Of a DNA stretch of 32,788 nt, positions 23,884 through 32,788 are shown one piece after another. The notes under the pieces were generated by a model. That model did no database searches and was not told the DNA's origin. It saw only the letters and a list, made by a program, of their open reading frames with translations. The stretch spans positions 1-32,788 of the forward strand of contig JAJZCG010000027.1 of the NCBI GenBank assembly GCA_021846225.1, read 5' to 3'. Numbering within the stretch: the first letter of the stretch is position 1; each line of letters starts with the position of its first letter. A program made the translations under genes and the position numbers. The stretch is from Pseudomonadota bacterium (GTDB lineage: Bacteria > Pseudomonadota > Alphaproteobacteria > Acetobacterales > Acetobacteraceae).

Positions 23884-25489
23884 ATGCCCGCACCCGCCCT
23901 GAAACGCGACGCCGGACGTATTGGCCTCTTATTCGCCAGCCTGGGGGGGGATGATAGGGTCCGGATGGCTTTTCGGGGCGCTGAACGCGGCGAAAATCGC
24001 GGGGCCGGCCTCGCTCATTGCCTGGGTGATCGGCGGCGGGGCGGTGCTCCTGCTGGCTTTTGTGTTTGCCGAGCTTTCCACCATGTTCCCGCAGCCGGGA
24101 GCGGTGATCGTGTTCCCATATCTCTGCTTTGGCCGCCTCGCGGCGCAGGTGATGACCTGGATCAATTTTCTCGCCTATATTTCCGTGCCGCCGGTCGAGG
24201 CGGTTTCAGTGATCAATTACAGCAACAATTTTTTCTCCGGCCTGGTGGATCCGGCGAGCGGCATGCTCACCATGAAAGGCTTCGCGGCGGCGGCGGCGCT
24301 GATGGTGCTGTTCCTCTGGATCAACCTGCTGGCGATCAGGCTCGTGCTGAAGATCAACAGCGCGATTACCTGGTGGAAGCTGCTGGTGCCGGCGGGAACC
24401 CTGGTTGTGCTGATGTTCGTGCATTTTCGCGTACGTAATTTCACCCAGTTCGGCTTTGCCCCCACCGGCATGAACGGGGTGCTGGCCGCGGTTTCGGGAT
24501 CGGGCGTTCTGTTTGCTTACCTGGGATTCCGTCAGGCGATCGAGTTGGCGGGCGAGACCTCCAATCCCAGCCGCAGCCTGCCCTTTGCCATCGTGGGGTC
24601 GGTCCTGCTGTGCATCCTGCTCTATTGCGGGCTGGAGCTGGCGTTCATCGGCGCGCTCACGCCAGCCAGCCTCGCCAACGGCTGGGCAAAACTGAGCTTT
24701 CCTGGGATTTCAGGGCCGTTTGCCGGGCTGGCCAGCGGGCTGGGGCTGACCTGGCTGGCGATCACCCTGTATGCGGATGCCGCGATCTCGCCGGGGGGCA
24801 CCGGGGTTATTTACAACACCACGGCGGCGCGGGTGATCTATGCAACCGCCAGCTCCGGGTTCATGCCGCGGCTTTTCACCCAGATCTCGGGCAACGGCGT
24901 GCCGGTGACCAGCCTGGCGCTGAGCTTTTTTGCCGGGCTGCTGTTTTTACTGCCCCTGCCTTCCTGGCAGATGCTCGTGACCTATATCTCGTCCATCAGC
25001 GTCATCGCCTACGGCATCGGCCCGGTGGTTTTGCTCGCCTTCCGCCAAACCCTGCCCGAGACGCAATATAAGCGCCCCTTCCGCCTGCGCTTGGCCATGG
25101 TCTTTGCGCCGATGGCCTTTATCGTTGCCAATCTGGTGGTGTTCTGGGCCGGGGCGGGCGTGGCCAACCATCTGCTGGGCGGCCTGCTGCTCATGTTCAT
25201 GATTTATTGCGGGCAGCAATTCGCCGTGCAACGGACACTGCGCCATCTGGAATGGCGCGGCGCCTGGTGGATGGCGCCTTATTTCAGCGGGTTGTGGCTG
25301 ATCACCTATCTCGGGCCGACGCACGGCACCGGCACTTTCTCAAATTTGAGCGGCACGGTTGTGATCAGCGTCTTCAGCCTGGGGATTATCGCCCTGGCGA
25401 TGCGCTGCGCCCTGCCCGACCCGCAAGCGGCGAAAGCCAATTACATGCGGACCGATGCCTTGAAATTCCTGACCGTGCCCAAGGCCTGA
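23884..25489 (+). pseudogene. APC-family amino-acid permease, frameshifted in a G8 run near the start
   Basis: The natural start is the ATG at 23884 with AGGAG five bases upstream. It encodes MPAPALKRDAGRIGLLFASLGG, the cytoplasmic tail and first half of membrane segment 1. The downstream frame, from 23951 to the stop, encodes MIGSGWLFGALNAAKIAGPA and eleven or so further membrane segments of an amino acid/polyamine/organocation permease (resembling aspartate:proton symporters). The two pieces join perfectly if the run of eight G's at 23943-23950 had seven. As written, the ATG frame leaves the permease and ends after about 184 codons. A TTG at 23921 is in the downstream frame but has no ribosome site and would lose half of segment 1. 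The call could be a true pseudogene, a phase-variable gene or a one-base sequence error. With G7 the product is about 534 residues. Confidence 0.75.
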
Positions 25490-25513
25490 TAGCGCCCCGG
25501 GCACGGCCGCGCC

Positions 25514-25774
25514 TCACATGCCGATGGCGCGGCGGTAGACATCGAGCAGGGTCTCCTGCTCCTCGATCTCGGCGGGTTCCTGTTTGCGGATGCGGATGAG
25601 CTGGCGCAGCACCTTCACATCGAATCCGGCCGATTTCGCCTCGGAATAGATGTCCTTGATGTCCGAGCCGAGCGCCTTGCGCTCTTCTTCGAGCCGCTCG
25701 ATCCGCTCTACAATGCTGCGCAGGCGTTCGCCCGCGACATTAGCCGGTTTGTCTTCCGTTGCATCAAGCGCCAT
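25514..25774 (-). CDS. gapR: GapR-like nucleoid-associated protein (DUF2312/UPF0335)
   Basis: This 86-residue protein carries LRSIVERIERLEEERKAL followed by DIKDIYSEAKSAGFDVK and LRQLIRIRKQE, the whole DUF2312 domain. In Caulobacter the family member GapR binds overtwisted AT-rich DNA ahead of replication and transcription forks and stimulates topoisomerases. The charged N-terminal half should form a coiled coil. The gene converges on the permease with 24 bases between stops. DUF1244 and pyk lie just beyond, a neighbourhood I recall from other alphaproteobacteria. Confidence 0.92.
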   Translation of the reverse strand: MALDATEDKPANVAGERLRSIVERIERLEEERKALGSDIKDIYSEAKSAGFDVKVLRQLIRIRKQEPAEIEEQETLLDVYRRAIGM

Positions 25775-25827
25775 GGTCTGTCCTTCTCAATCGGGAGGGC
25801 GGGGATAGAGGGTTAGAACACCCAGCG

Positions 25828-26148
25828 TCAATGCCCTTCCCCGCCCTCCTGCCTGGCGGCGAAGGCGGCCTGGGCCTGCGGGCTGGCGGGTTTTTGGTGC
25901 TGGGCCTGCCATTGCTTGTAGGGCATGCCGTAAATTATTTCACGCGCGGCGGCGTCGTCCAGTTCGATGCCCTGGGCCTGCGCGGCCTCGCGGTACCAGC
26001 GCGAGAGGCAGTTGCGGCAGAAGCCGGCGAGATTCATCAGCTCGATATTCTGCACCTGCGGGTTGGCGCGCAGATGCGCCACCAGGGCACGGAAGGCAGC
26101 CGCCTCCAGCGCTTGCGTGGCGGCTGGCGAAATCTCCGGTTTGCTCAT
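25828..26148 (-). CDS. DUF1244 family protein
   Basis: This is a 106-residue protein. The conserved core is VQNIELMNLAGFCRNCLSRW with two Cys in a CRNC arrangement, followed by a short helical region ending YGMPYKQWQAQHQ, as in DUF1244 proteins. Function is not known; the paired Cys hint at metal or redox chemistry. The C-terminus is Ala/Gln-rich and probably disordered. It is 53 bases upstream of gapR on the same strand and divergent from pyk. Confidence 0.9.
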   Translation of the reverse strand: MSKPEISPAATQALEAAAFRALVAHLRANPQVQNIELMNLAGFCRNCLSRWYREAAQAQGIELDDAAAREIIYGMPYKQWQAQHQKPASPQAQAAFAARQEGGEGH

Positions 26149-26255
26149 TATGACGCTCCTGGCATAGTAATATAATGGAACATGATACCGCTAATCGTCC
26201 GCGCGCGGAATTACCGGTTTCTGTTAACGTGCCGCAATGATTTTATGAGGTTTGC
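26149..26255. promoter_or_regulatory. Divergent promoter gap between DUF1244 gene and pyk
   Basis: These 107 bases between divergent starts include an AT-rich patch (AGTAATATAATGG near 26166) and a TGAGG ribosome site seven or so bases before the pyk ATG. Exact promoters were not assigned. Confidence 0.4.
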
Positions 26256-27680
26256 ATGACCGATCGCCTGCGCCGCCACCGCCGTACCAAAATTATCGCC
26301 ACGCTGGGGCCGGCAAGCGCCACCCCGGAGATGCTGGCGCAGTTGTTTCTTGCCGGAGCGGATGTGTTCCGGCTGAATTTTTCACACGGGCACCATACGG
26401 ACCATGCGGCGCGCATTGAGATGATCCGCGCGCTGGAGAAGAAATTCGGCCGTCCGATCGGGATTCTGGCGGATGTGCAGGGGCCGAAGCTGCGCGTGGG
26501 GCAGTTCCAGTCCGGGCGGGTGAGCCTGCAGGCGGGGCAGCAGTTCACTCTGGATATGAATGCGGCCCCTGGAGACACCAGGCGGGTGTGCCTGCCGCAT
26601 CCGGAGATTCTGGGCGCGGCCGAAATCGGCTCGATGCTGCTGCTCGACGACGGCAAATTGCGGCTGCGCGTGGTGCGCAAGCGCGATGACCATCTGCTGA
26701 CCGAGGTGCTGAACAGCGGAACGCTCTCCGACCGCAAAGGGGTGAACATCCCCGATGTCGTGCTGCCGATCCCGGCACTGACGGAGAAGGATATCGCGGA
26801 TCTGAACTTCGTGCTGCCGCTGGGGATTGATTATATCGGGCTCTCCTTCGTGCAGCGGCCCGAGGATGTGATGCAGGCGAAAATACTGGCGGCCGGGCGG
26901 GCGATGGTGATGGCCAAGCTGGAAAAACCGCAGGCACTGGAAAACCTGGAGGAAATTTTGCGCCAGGCGGACGCGGTGATGGTGGCGCGCGGCGACCTGG
27001 GCGTGGAGCTGCCGCCCGAGGATGTGCCCATTGCGCAGAAACAGATTATCCGCGCGGCGCAGCAGCGGGGGATGCCCGTGGTGGTGGCGACGCAGATGCT
27101 GGAGAGCATGATCTCCGCCCCGGCGCCCACGCGCGCGGAAGCCTCCGACGTGGCGACCGCCGTGTATGACGGGGCGGATGCGGTGATGCTCTCCGCCGAG
27201 TCGGCCGCCGGGCAGTATCCGCGCGAGGCGGTGAACATGATGGACCGGATCATCGCGCGGGTGGAGCGCGATGAGGATTGGCGGCGCGGGATTGACGCGA
27301 AACGGCCGGCGCCGGAGAAATCCTCCGCCGATGCGATTGCCGCGGCGGCGGTGCAGGTGGCGCACACCATCGGCGCACAGGCCATCGTGGCGCTGACGGA
27401 GTCCGGCTCCACCGCATTGCGGGTGGCGCGCGAGAAGCCGGGTTGCCCGGTTTTGGGGCTGACCACCACGACCCCGGTGGCGCGGCGTCTGGCCCTGGTG
27501 TGGGGGGTGCATGCCGCCATGACGGGGCAGGTGCACTCCATGACCGAGGCGGTGGCGCAGGCGGTGAAAATTACCCGGTTGGAAGGATTCGCCAAGAAGG
27601 GCGAGGAAATCGTGGTGGTGGCGGGCGTGCCTTTCGGCCAGCCGGGCACGACGAATGCGCTGCGGGTGGCGCGTGTATGA
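26256..27680 (+). CDS. pyk: Pyruvate kinase
   Basis: Pyk transfers phosphate from phosphoenolpyruvate to ADP, the last glycolytic step. The 474-residue protein has TKIIATLGPAS at residues 11-21, LNFSHG near 40, DVQGPKLRVG near 70, VMAKLEKPQALENL near 220 with the catalytic Lys, ARGDLGVELP near 247 (Mg2+ site), ATQMLESM near 280 and SDVATAVYDGADAVMLSAES near 300. The C-terminal domain with TESGSTALRVAREKPGCP follows. The active-site stretch V-Q-G-P-K-L-R-V has Lys where K+-dependent enzymes have Glu (T-K-G-P-E), which by the published family rule predicts K+-independent activity. The start is an ATG with TGAGG upstream. Confidence 0.97.
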   Translation: MTDRLRRHRRTKIIATLGPASATPEMLAQLFLAGADVFRLNFSHGHHTDHAARIEMIRALEKKFGRPIGILADVQGPKLRVGQFQSGRVSLQAGQQFTLDMNAAPGDTRRVCLPHPEILGAAEIGSMLLLDDGKLRLRVVRKRDDHLLTEVLNSGTLSDRKGVNIPDVVLPIPALTEKDIADLNFVLPLGIDYIGLSFVQRPEDVMQAKILAAGRAMVMAKLEKPQALENLEEILRQADAVMVARGDLGVELPPEDVPIAQKQIIRAAQQRGMPVVVATQMLESMISAPAPTRAEASDVATAVYDGADAVMLSAESAAGQYPREAVNMMDRIIARVERDEDWRRGIDAKRPAPEKSSADAIAAAAVQVAHTIGAQAIVALTESGSTALRVAREKPGCPVLGLTTTTPVARRLALVWGVHAAMTGQVHSMTEAVAQAVKITRLEGFAKKGEEIVVVAGVPFGQPGTTNALRVARV

Positions 27681-27868
27681 TGTGAGGCCAAGGCCGCGAA
27701 ACCGGGGCAGCAGCGTTGCATTACAAATTCCCCACCGGCGCTAAAAATCGTTGAATATGAATGTGTTGCGCCACGCACCCCGGCAGGTTTCCGCCTTGGC
27801 GGGGCGCGGCTTTCTCTGTATTAATGTGCTGAAAAGGATTTTCACACGTTAATTTGAAGGATTTGACA
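27681..27868. other. Non-coding gap between pyk and the lipoprotein gene
   Basis: No gene is seen in these 188 bases. A short stem, CCGC (27791-27794) with GCGG (27799-27802), lies in it. TATTAAT near 27818 could be part of a promoter for the next gene. AAGGA at 27857-27861 is the likely ribosome site. Confidence 0.4.
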
Positions 27869-28462
27869 TTGCATTCAACGCGGACGGCCTGGGGTCTGGG
27901 CAAAACGGGCGTGGCGATCGGCCTGACGATGCTGGCCCTGGCGGGTTGCAGCAAAAAGGCGCCGGTCGCCGTGTTGGCCCCGCCGCCGGCGCCGGTTGGC
28001 CATATCTATCCAACCGCCGTGCAAATCCCGGCTGTTACCTCACGCAGGGTTAAGTTCACCCCGGCGCAGTGGAATGCCTATCAGCAGGCGTTCAATATCA
28101 TCGGGTTGAAGTCGGCCTTGATGGTCGGCGCGCTCTCGTGCGACCAGAGAGGCCAGTATGATACGTTCATGACCACGTTCCATCCGCATATCCTGGCGGC
28201 GCAGCGTGTCATGGACGGGTATTTCCGCCGGATCGGCGGCCGGGCGGGCCAAAGCCACGAGGATGATTTCGTGACGCTGCTGGCCAACAACCAGTCAATC
28301 AACGCGCAGGCGCAAGGCTCGCTGTTCTGCCTGAACAACAGCGCGGAATTCAAGGCCGTGCTGGCGCTGCGGACGCCGCGGGATCTGGATGCCTTCGTCT
28401 CCGACCAGGCGCCGCAACGGCCGGCCACGGTGGCTTCCACGGCGAGCGCAAGCGCGCCCTGA
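27869..28462 (+). CDS. Putative lipoprotein of unknown function
   Basis: This protein is about 197 residues. A basic, hydrophobic leader (GLGKTGVAIGLTMLALAGC) ends in a lipobox LAGC with Cys27, so lipidation and membrane anchoring are expected. A Pro/Ala-rich linker follows (VAVLAPPPAPVG). The mature domain from about residue 50 contains QAFNIIGLKSALMVGALSCD, FHPHILAAQRVMDGYFRR and AQGSLFCLNNSAEF, mostly helical with two conserved-looking Cys. The tail is Ala/Ser-rich. I do not recognise a named family. No ATG starts this frame; the TTG at 27869-27871 is chosen because AAGGA lies seven bases upstream. TTG codons at 27854 and 27863 are alternatives. Confidence 0.75.
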   Translation: MHSTRTAWGLGKTGVAIGLTMLALAGCSKKAPVAVLAPPPAPVGHIYPTAVQIPAVTSRRVKFTPAQWNAYQQAFNIIGLKSALMVGALSCDQRGQYDTFMTTFHPHILAAQRVMDGYFRRIGGRAGQSHEDDFVTLLANNQSINAQAQGSLFCLNNSAEFKAVLALRTPRDLDAFVSDQAPQRPATVASTASASAP

Positions 28463-28504
28463 AGCCGGCCTTGAGGGCGCGCAATTCCTTGCGGGCGGCC
28501 TGCG

Positions 28505-28550
28505 GGTTTAGCGCAGGGCCGCCTGCTGGTTTAGCGCAGGGCTGCCTGCT
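28505..28550. repeat. 23-bp tandem duplication over the 3' end of rph
   Basis: Two adjacent 23-base units, 28505-28527 and 28528-28550, differ at one position. The second contains the last rph codons (QQAALR and TAA on the minus strand); the first repeats them beyond the stop. It looks like slippage duplication of the gene end. Confidence 0.85.
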
Positions 28551-29244
28551 GGGCGGCGAAGAGTTCGGCCGTACCCTTGCGGGCAAGGGCGAGCAGAGCG
28601 GCGAAGGCGGCGTCGTCAAACGTCGCTTTTTCAGCGGTGGCCTGGATTTCGATGATGCCGCCCGCCCCGGTGAGGATGAAATTGGCGTCGGCGTCAGCGG
28701 CGGAATCCTCCACATAATCAAGGTCCAGCACCGGCACGCCCTGGTAGATGCCGCAGGAAACCGCGGCGACCTGGCCGATGATGGGGTTGACCTTGAGCAC
28801 ATTCTTCTCGCGGAGTTTTTTCACCGCCAGGCAGAGGGCGACATAGGCGCCGGTGATGGAGGCGCAGCGCGTGCCGCCGTCGGCGTTCAGCACATCGCAA
28901 TCCAGCGTGACAGTGATCTCGCCCATCAGCTTACGGTCCACCACCGCGCGCAGCGAACGGCCGATGAGGCGCTGGATTTCCTGCGTGCGGCCCGACTGCT
29001 TGCCGCGCGCGGCTTCGCGGTCTCCCCTGGTGTGGGTGGCGCGCGGCAGCATGCCGTATTCGGCCGTCACCCAGCCCTCGCCCTGGCCGCGCATGAAGCC
29101 GGGGACCTTGCCCTCGACGCTGGCGGTGCAGAGCACCTCGGTGCGGCCCATGCGGATCAGCGCGGAGCCTTCGGCGTGGTGGGAGAACCCGGTCTCGATG
29201 CTGACTTCGCGCAACTGGTCAAATTTTCTACCCGACGGCCGCAT
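28531..29244 (-). CDS. rph: Ribonuclease PH
   Basis: RNase PH is a phosphate-dependent 3'-5' exoribonuclease that trims tRNA 3' ends. The 237-residue length is standard. It begins [40 protein letters not shown] near residue 65 and [17 protein letters not shown] near 87 form the RNA and phosphate surface, [20 protein letters not shown] near 115 carries the conserved phosphate-site Thr-Arg, and [17 protein letters not shown] near 175 the metal-binding Asp residues. It is divergent from hrcA with 54 bases between the start codons. Confidence 0.97.
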   Translation of the reverse strand: MRPSGRKFDQLREVSIETGFSHHAEGSALIRMGRTEVLCTASVEGKVPGFMRGQGEGWVTAEYGMLPRATHTRGDREAARGKQSGRTQEIQRLIGRSLRAVVDRKLMGEITVTLDCDVLNADGGTRCASITGAYVALCLAVKKLREKNVLKVNPIIGQVAAVSCGIYQGVPVLDLDYVEDSAADADANFILTGAGGIIEIQATAEKATFDDAAFAALLALARKGTAELFAAQQAALR

Positions 29245-29298
29245 GGTTAAACTCCTGTGTACTTTGGCTGTGGCGTGCTATTAGCCGAGGCTATACAG
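29245..29298. promoter_or_regulatory. Divergent gap between rph and hrcA
   Basis: These 54 bases must hold or overlap both promoters. CGAGG eight bases before 29299 is the hrcA ribosome site. No CIRCE element (TTAGCACTC-N9-GAGTGCTAA) is present, so autoregulation by HrcA is not evident here. Confidence 0.4.
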
Positions 29299-30375
29299 AT
29301 GGACCATAGAAGCAAATTGAACCCGAAACAGCCGCCACGGCTTCCGCCGGGGCTGGATGTTCGCTCGGCTGCGGTGCTGCGCGAGATTGTGGAGCAATAT
29401 GTGGAGACCGGGGAGCCGGTGGGGTCGCGCACGCTGGCGCGCCTGTTGCCGCTGAACCTCTCACCCGCGACCATCCGCAATGTGATGGCGGAGCTGACCG
29501 ATGCGGGGCTGCTGTTCGCGCCGCATACATCCGCCGGAAGGCTGCCGACCGACCGGGGGTTGCGGCTGTTCGTGGACGGGCTGCTGCAATTTGGCGAGCT
29601 GAGCGAGGATGAGCGCGGCACCATCAATCTGGCGCTGGCGCAGTCTGGCCGGAGTTTGCAGGATACGCTGGCGCAGGCATCCTCGATGCTCTCGGGGCTG
29701 TCCGCCGCCGCGGGGCTGGTGCTGGCGCCCAAGGGCGAGGGGCCGGTTAAGCATATCGAGTTTGTGCCGCTCTCGCCGGGGCGCGCGCTGGTGGTGCTGG
29801 TCTCGGCCGACGGGCAGGTGGAGAACCGGATTATCGAGACCCCGCCAGGGCTGCCGCCATCGGCCTTGCAGCAGGCGAGCAATTATCTGAACGCGCAACT
29901 CTCTGGATTGTCGCTGGCTGAATTGCGCCAGCGGGTGGCGCTGGATTTGTCGGCGGACCGGAACGCGCTGGATGCGTTGACGAACGCGGTGATAGAGGCC
30001 GGGCTGGCGACATGGGGGAGCGAGGGCCGCGCCGGTTCGCTGATTCTGCGCGGCCAGGGGCGGTTGCTGGCGGATGTGGACCAGCTGGAGAAGCTGGGCG
30101 CGATCCAGGCGCTGTTCGAGCGGCTGGAGACCGAGGAGACGATGCTGCGGCTGCTGGATCTGGCGGAGACATCGGACGGGGTGCGGATTTTTATCGGCGC
30201 GGAGTCCGGGTTGTTCGGCTCAGCGGGGGTTTCGATGATCGTGGCGCCGGCGCGAAATACGCAGGATAGGATTGTGGGGGCGATCGGGGTGATTGGGCCG
30301 ACGCGGATTAACTACGGGAAGATTATTCCGGTGGTGGATTATACGGCGCGGGTGATTGGGCGGTTGCTGGGGTAG
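29299..30375 (+). CDS. hrcA: Heat-inducible transcription repressor HrcA
   Basis: HrcA represses chaperone genes through CIRCE operators and is kept active by GroEL. The 358-residue protein has an N-terminal winged helix with VLREIVEQYVETGEPVGSRT near residue 30 and LSPATIRNVMAELTDAGLLF near 55, then TSAGRLPTDRGLRLFVDGLL near 80. The GAF-like middle and C-terminal part ends IVGAIGVIGPTRINYGKIIP ... RVIGRLLG, the family's hallmark. The ATG at 29299 with CGAGG upstream is preferred to an in-frame GTG at 29257 that would lie next to the rph start. The usual partner grpE does not follow; an unrelated methyltransferase does. Confidence 0.95.
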   Translation: MDHRSKLNPKQPPRLPPGLDVRSAAVLREIVEQYVETGEPVGSRTLARLLPLNLSPATIRNVMAELTDAGLLFAPHTSAGRLPTDRGLRLFVDGLLQFGELSEDERGTINLALAQSGRSLQDTLAQASSMLSGLSAAAGLVLAPKGEGPVKHIEFVPLSPGRALVVLVSADGQVENRIIETPPGLPPSALQQASNYLNAQLSGLSLAELRQRVALDLSADRNALDALTNAVIEAGLATWGSEGRAGSLILRGQGRLLADVDQLEKLGAIQALFERLETEETMLRLLDLAETSDGVRIFIGAESGLFGSAGVSMIVAPARNTQDRIVGAIGVIGPTRINYGKIIPVVDYTARVIGRLLG

Positions 30376-30528
30376 GTGGGCATTTTGCGGATCTATCCGG
30401 CGCGCATCCGCCCGCGCCCCGGCAGATACGCAATACATTGAAATTATTACATTATAGACACTACCTGTGGTAGGTGGTATCCGTCTGGTCAGCTCTATTC
30501 GAGCGCAGCTGATTTTGAGGAAGATATT
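30376..30528. other. AT-rich gap upstream of the methyltransferase
   Basis: The 153 bases shift from GC-rich to AT-rich (TTGAAATTATTACATTATAG at 30438-30457). They include a small dyad CTACC-TGT-GGTAG (30461-30473). Promoter-like hexamers occur but not at a proper spacing. GAGGAAG precedes the next ATG. Confidence 0.45.
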
Positions 30529-31323
30529 ATGCGTACCACCAGGGCTCAATGTCCGGGCTGCAAAAGCAAAGAATTTGAGCCGGTTTTTTCCCGAAAAGAA
30601 TGGACTTCTTTCGTGGAAGGCGAGAACGATCAGCGCAGGCGTTTTGCAAGAGCGATGGATGAGAACGCCTCCCTGGCCTTCGAAAACATGCTTTTGTGTT
30701 CTCTATGCGGAACGGCTTTTACTGATTTCGTGCCGCCAGATTCGGCTTTATCTGATTTTTATCAGCAATATTATGGAAATTCCGGATATCTTGCGAAGGC
30801 CAGCCGCAAGGTGTCGCTCAACATCAGGCGCATATTCGTTTTGAAGTTATTGACGCGCGGCAGGCGGTTCATAGATGTCGGTTGCAATGTCGGCTGCGCC
30901 GTTGAGGCGGCCCGCCGCAACGGGTTTGCCGCTACCGGGTTGGAGCTTGATGCAACGGCCATTGAGCATGCCGAATCCTTGTTTCCCGCCAACCGATTTA
31001 TCGTTGGCGGCGTTACGGCGGCACCTGTTGGGGAGGTGTTCGACCTTGTGTACTGCACCGAGGTGATCGAGCATGTGCCGGATACGGCAAGTTTTATTGA
31101 TTCGATCTCAAAATTGGTTGCGCCTGGTGGAATTCTGTCGCTGACATGCCCGGAGGCGGGCGCGCGCGATGCGCTCATTGGTATGCCGGAGTTAAGACCG
31201 CCAGAACATCTCACGCTTTTTTCGCACCAAGGCATCAAATCCGCTTTGGCGCCCTGGTTCAAGCGCGTGCTGGTTCTGCCCAACTTCAAATCGGGCAATC
31301 AAGTGATTGCCTTCAAGGCGTAG
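30529..31323 (+). CDS. Zinc-ribbon class I SAM-dependent methyltransferase
   Basis: This is a 264-residue protein. The N-terminus has two Cys pairs, CPGC at residues 8-11 and CSLC near 57-60, forming a probable zinc ribbon as in sugar and small-molecule C-methyltransferase-like proteins. The Rossmann SAM domain starts FIDVGCNVGCAVEAARRNGF near 115 (motif I), ATGLELDATAIEHAE (motif II), DLVYCTEVIEHVPD near 175 (motif IV) and APGGILSLTCPEA near 200. RPPEHLTLFSHQGIKSAL near 222 is typical of the Methyltransf_23 group acting on glycan or lipid substrates. The substrate is unknown. Codon use is noticeably more AT-rich than in neighbouring genes, suggesting later acquisition. It converges on leuA. 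Confidence 0.85.
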   Translation: MRTTRAQCPGCKSKEFEPVFSRKEWTSFVEGENDQRRRFARAMDENASLAFENMLLCSLCGTAFTDFVPPDSALSDFYQQYYGNSGYLAKASRKVSLNIRRIFVLKLLTRGRRFIDVGCNVGCAVEAARRNGFAATGLELDATAIEHAESLFPANRFIVGGVTAAPVGEVFDLVYCTEVIEHVPDTASFIDSISKLVAPGGILSLTCPEAGARDALIGMPELRPPEHLTLFSHQGIKSALAPWFKRVLVLPNFKSGNQVIAFKA

Positions 31324-31392
31324 AGCGCGACGGCCTCTATCTTTTAATCTGGAGCCGGGGGACGTGACGCCCCCCCTCCCCTTCTCAGCCGG

Positions 31393-32788
<1,396 letters not shown>

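Noticed and set aside
23921-25489. Permease translated from the TTG at 23921
   Set aside because: No ribosome site precedes it and the first twelve residues do not resemble the family, whereas the ATG at 23884 has a strong site and encodes the missing half of membrane segment 1 in the alternative frame.
29245-29298. CIRCE operator at hrcA
   Set aside because: Neither half of the consensus inverted repeat is present in this short gap.
30438-30458. TTGAAA and TATAGA as a promoter for the methyltransferase
   Set aside because: The hexamers are only nine bases apart, far short of the 16-18 needed.

Overview
The window is GC-rich chromosomal DNA, almost wall-to-wall with housekeeping and central-metabolism genes. 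Several features point to an alphaproteobacterium: a three-part proton-translocating transhydrogenase (pntAA-pntAB-pntB), a GapR/DUF2312 protein next to a DUF1244 protein and pyruvate kinase, rph divergent from hrcA, and a folP-glmM pair. The protein flavour and the mix of genes suggest the Acetobacteraceae (Acidocella/Acidiphilium-like). That genus-level placement is inference from memory of such genomes, not a search result. No rRNA, tRNA, CRISPR array, prophage or complete insertion sequence was seen.

Layout. 1-3544 (minus): a tightly overlapping four-gene operon (GST-like protein, PCu(A)C-like periplasmic protein, GT2 glycosyltransferase, GT4 glycosyltransferase cut by the left edge). 3618-6604 (plus): folP, glmM, thiD, coupled head to tail. 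6585-6983: a convergent gap filled with repeats (a REP-like inverted pair, a perfect palindrome, a terminator-like hairpin, a ~129 bp inverted-repeat element). 6979-8253 (minus): ammonium transporter. 8372-11909 (minus): valine-degradation operon mmsA, acyl-CoA dehydrogenase, mmsB, with a divergent LysR regulator (12035-12937). 13054-16497 (minus): pyruvate carboxylase. 16721-19682 (minus): the pnt operon. 19830-20528 (minus): a TylF-like methyltransferase. 20567-23724 (minus): oligoendopeptidase F coupled to an ABC1/UbiB-like kinase. 23884-25489 (plus): an amino-acid permease broken by an extra G in a run of eight. 25514-26148 (minus): gapR and a DUF1244 gene, divergent from pyk (26256-27680). 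27869-28462: a lipoprotein. 28531-29244 (minus): rph, divergent from hrcA (29299-30375). 30529-31323 (plus): an AT-richer methyltransferase. 31393-32788 (minus): leuA, cut by the right edge.

How the genes relate. Pyruvate kinase, pyruvate carboxylase and transhydrogenase set pyruvate/oxaloacetate flux and NADPH supply. LeuA draws branched-chain carbon into leucine, and the mms operon returns valine carbon to propionyl-CoA. folP, glmM and thiD make folate, UDP-GlcNAc precursor and thiamine pyrimidine.

No convincing new defence or mobile system was found. The observations most worth following are the G8 tract that puts the permease start codon out of frame, a Glu in place of the first pore His of the ammonium transporter, a family of inverted-repeat elements in two convergent gaps (one copy supplying the amtB stop codon), a REP-like pair that supplies the thiD stop codon, and a PCu(A)C-family protein that has lost most copper ligands.
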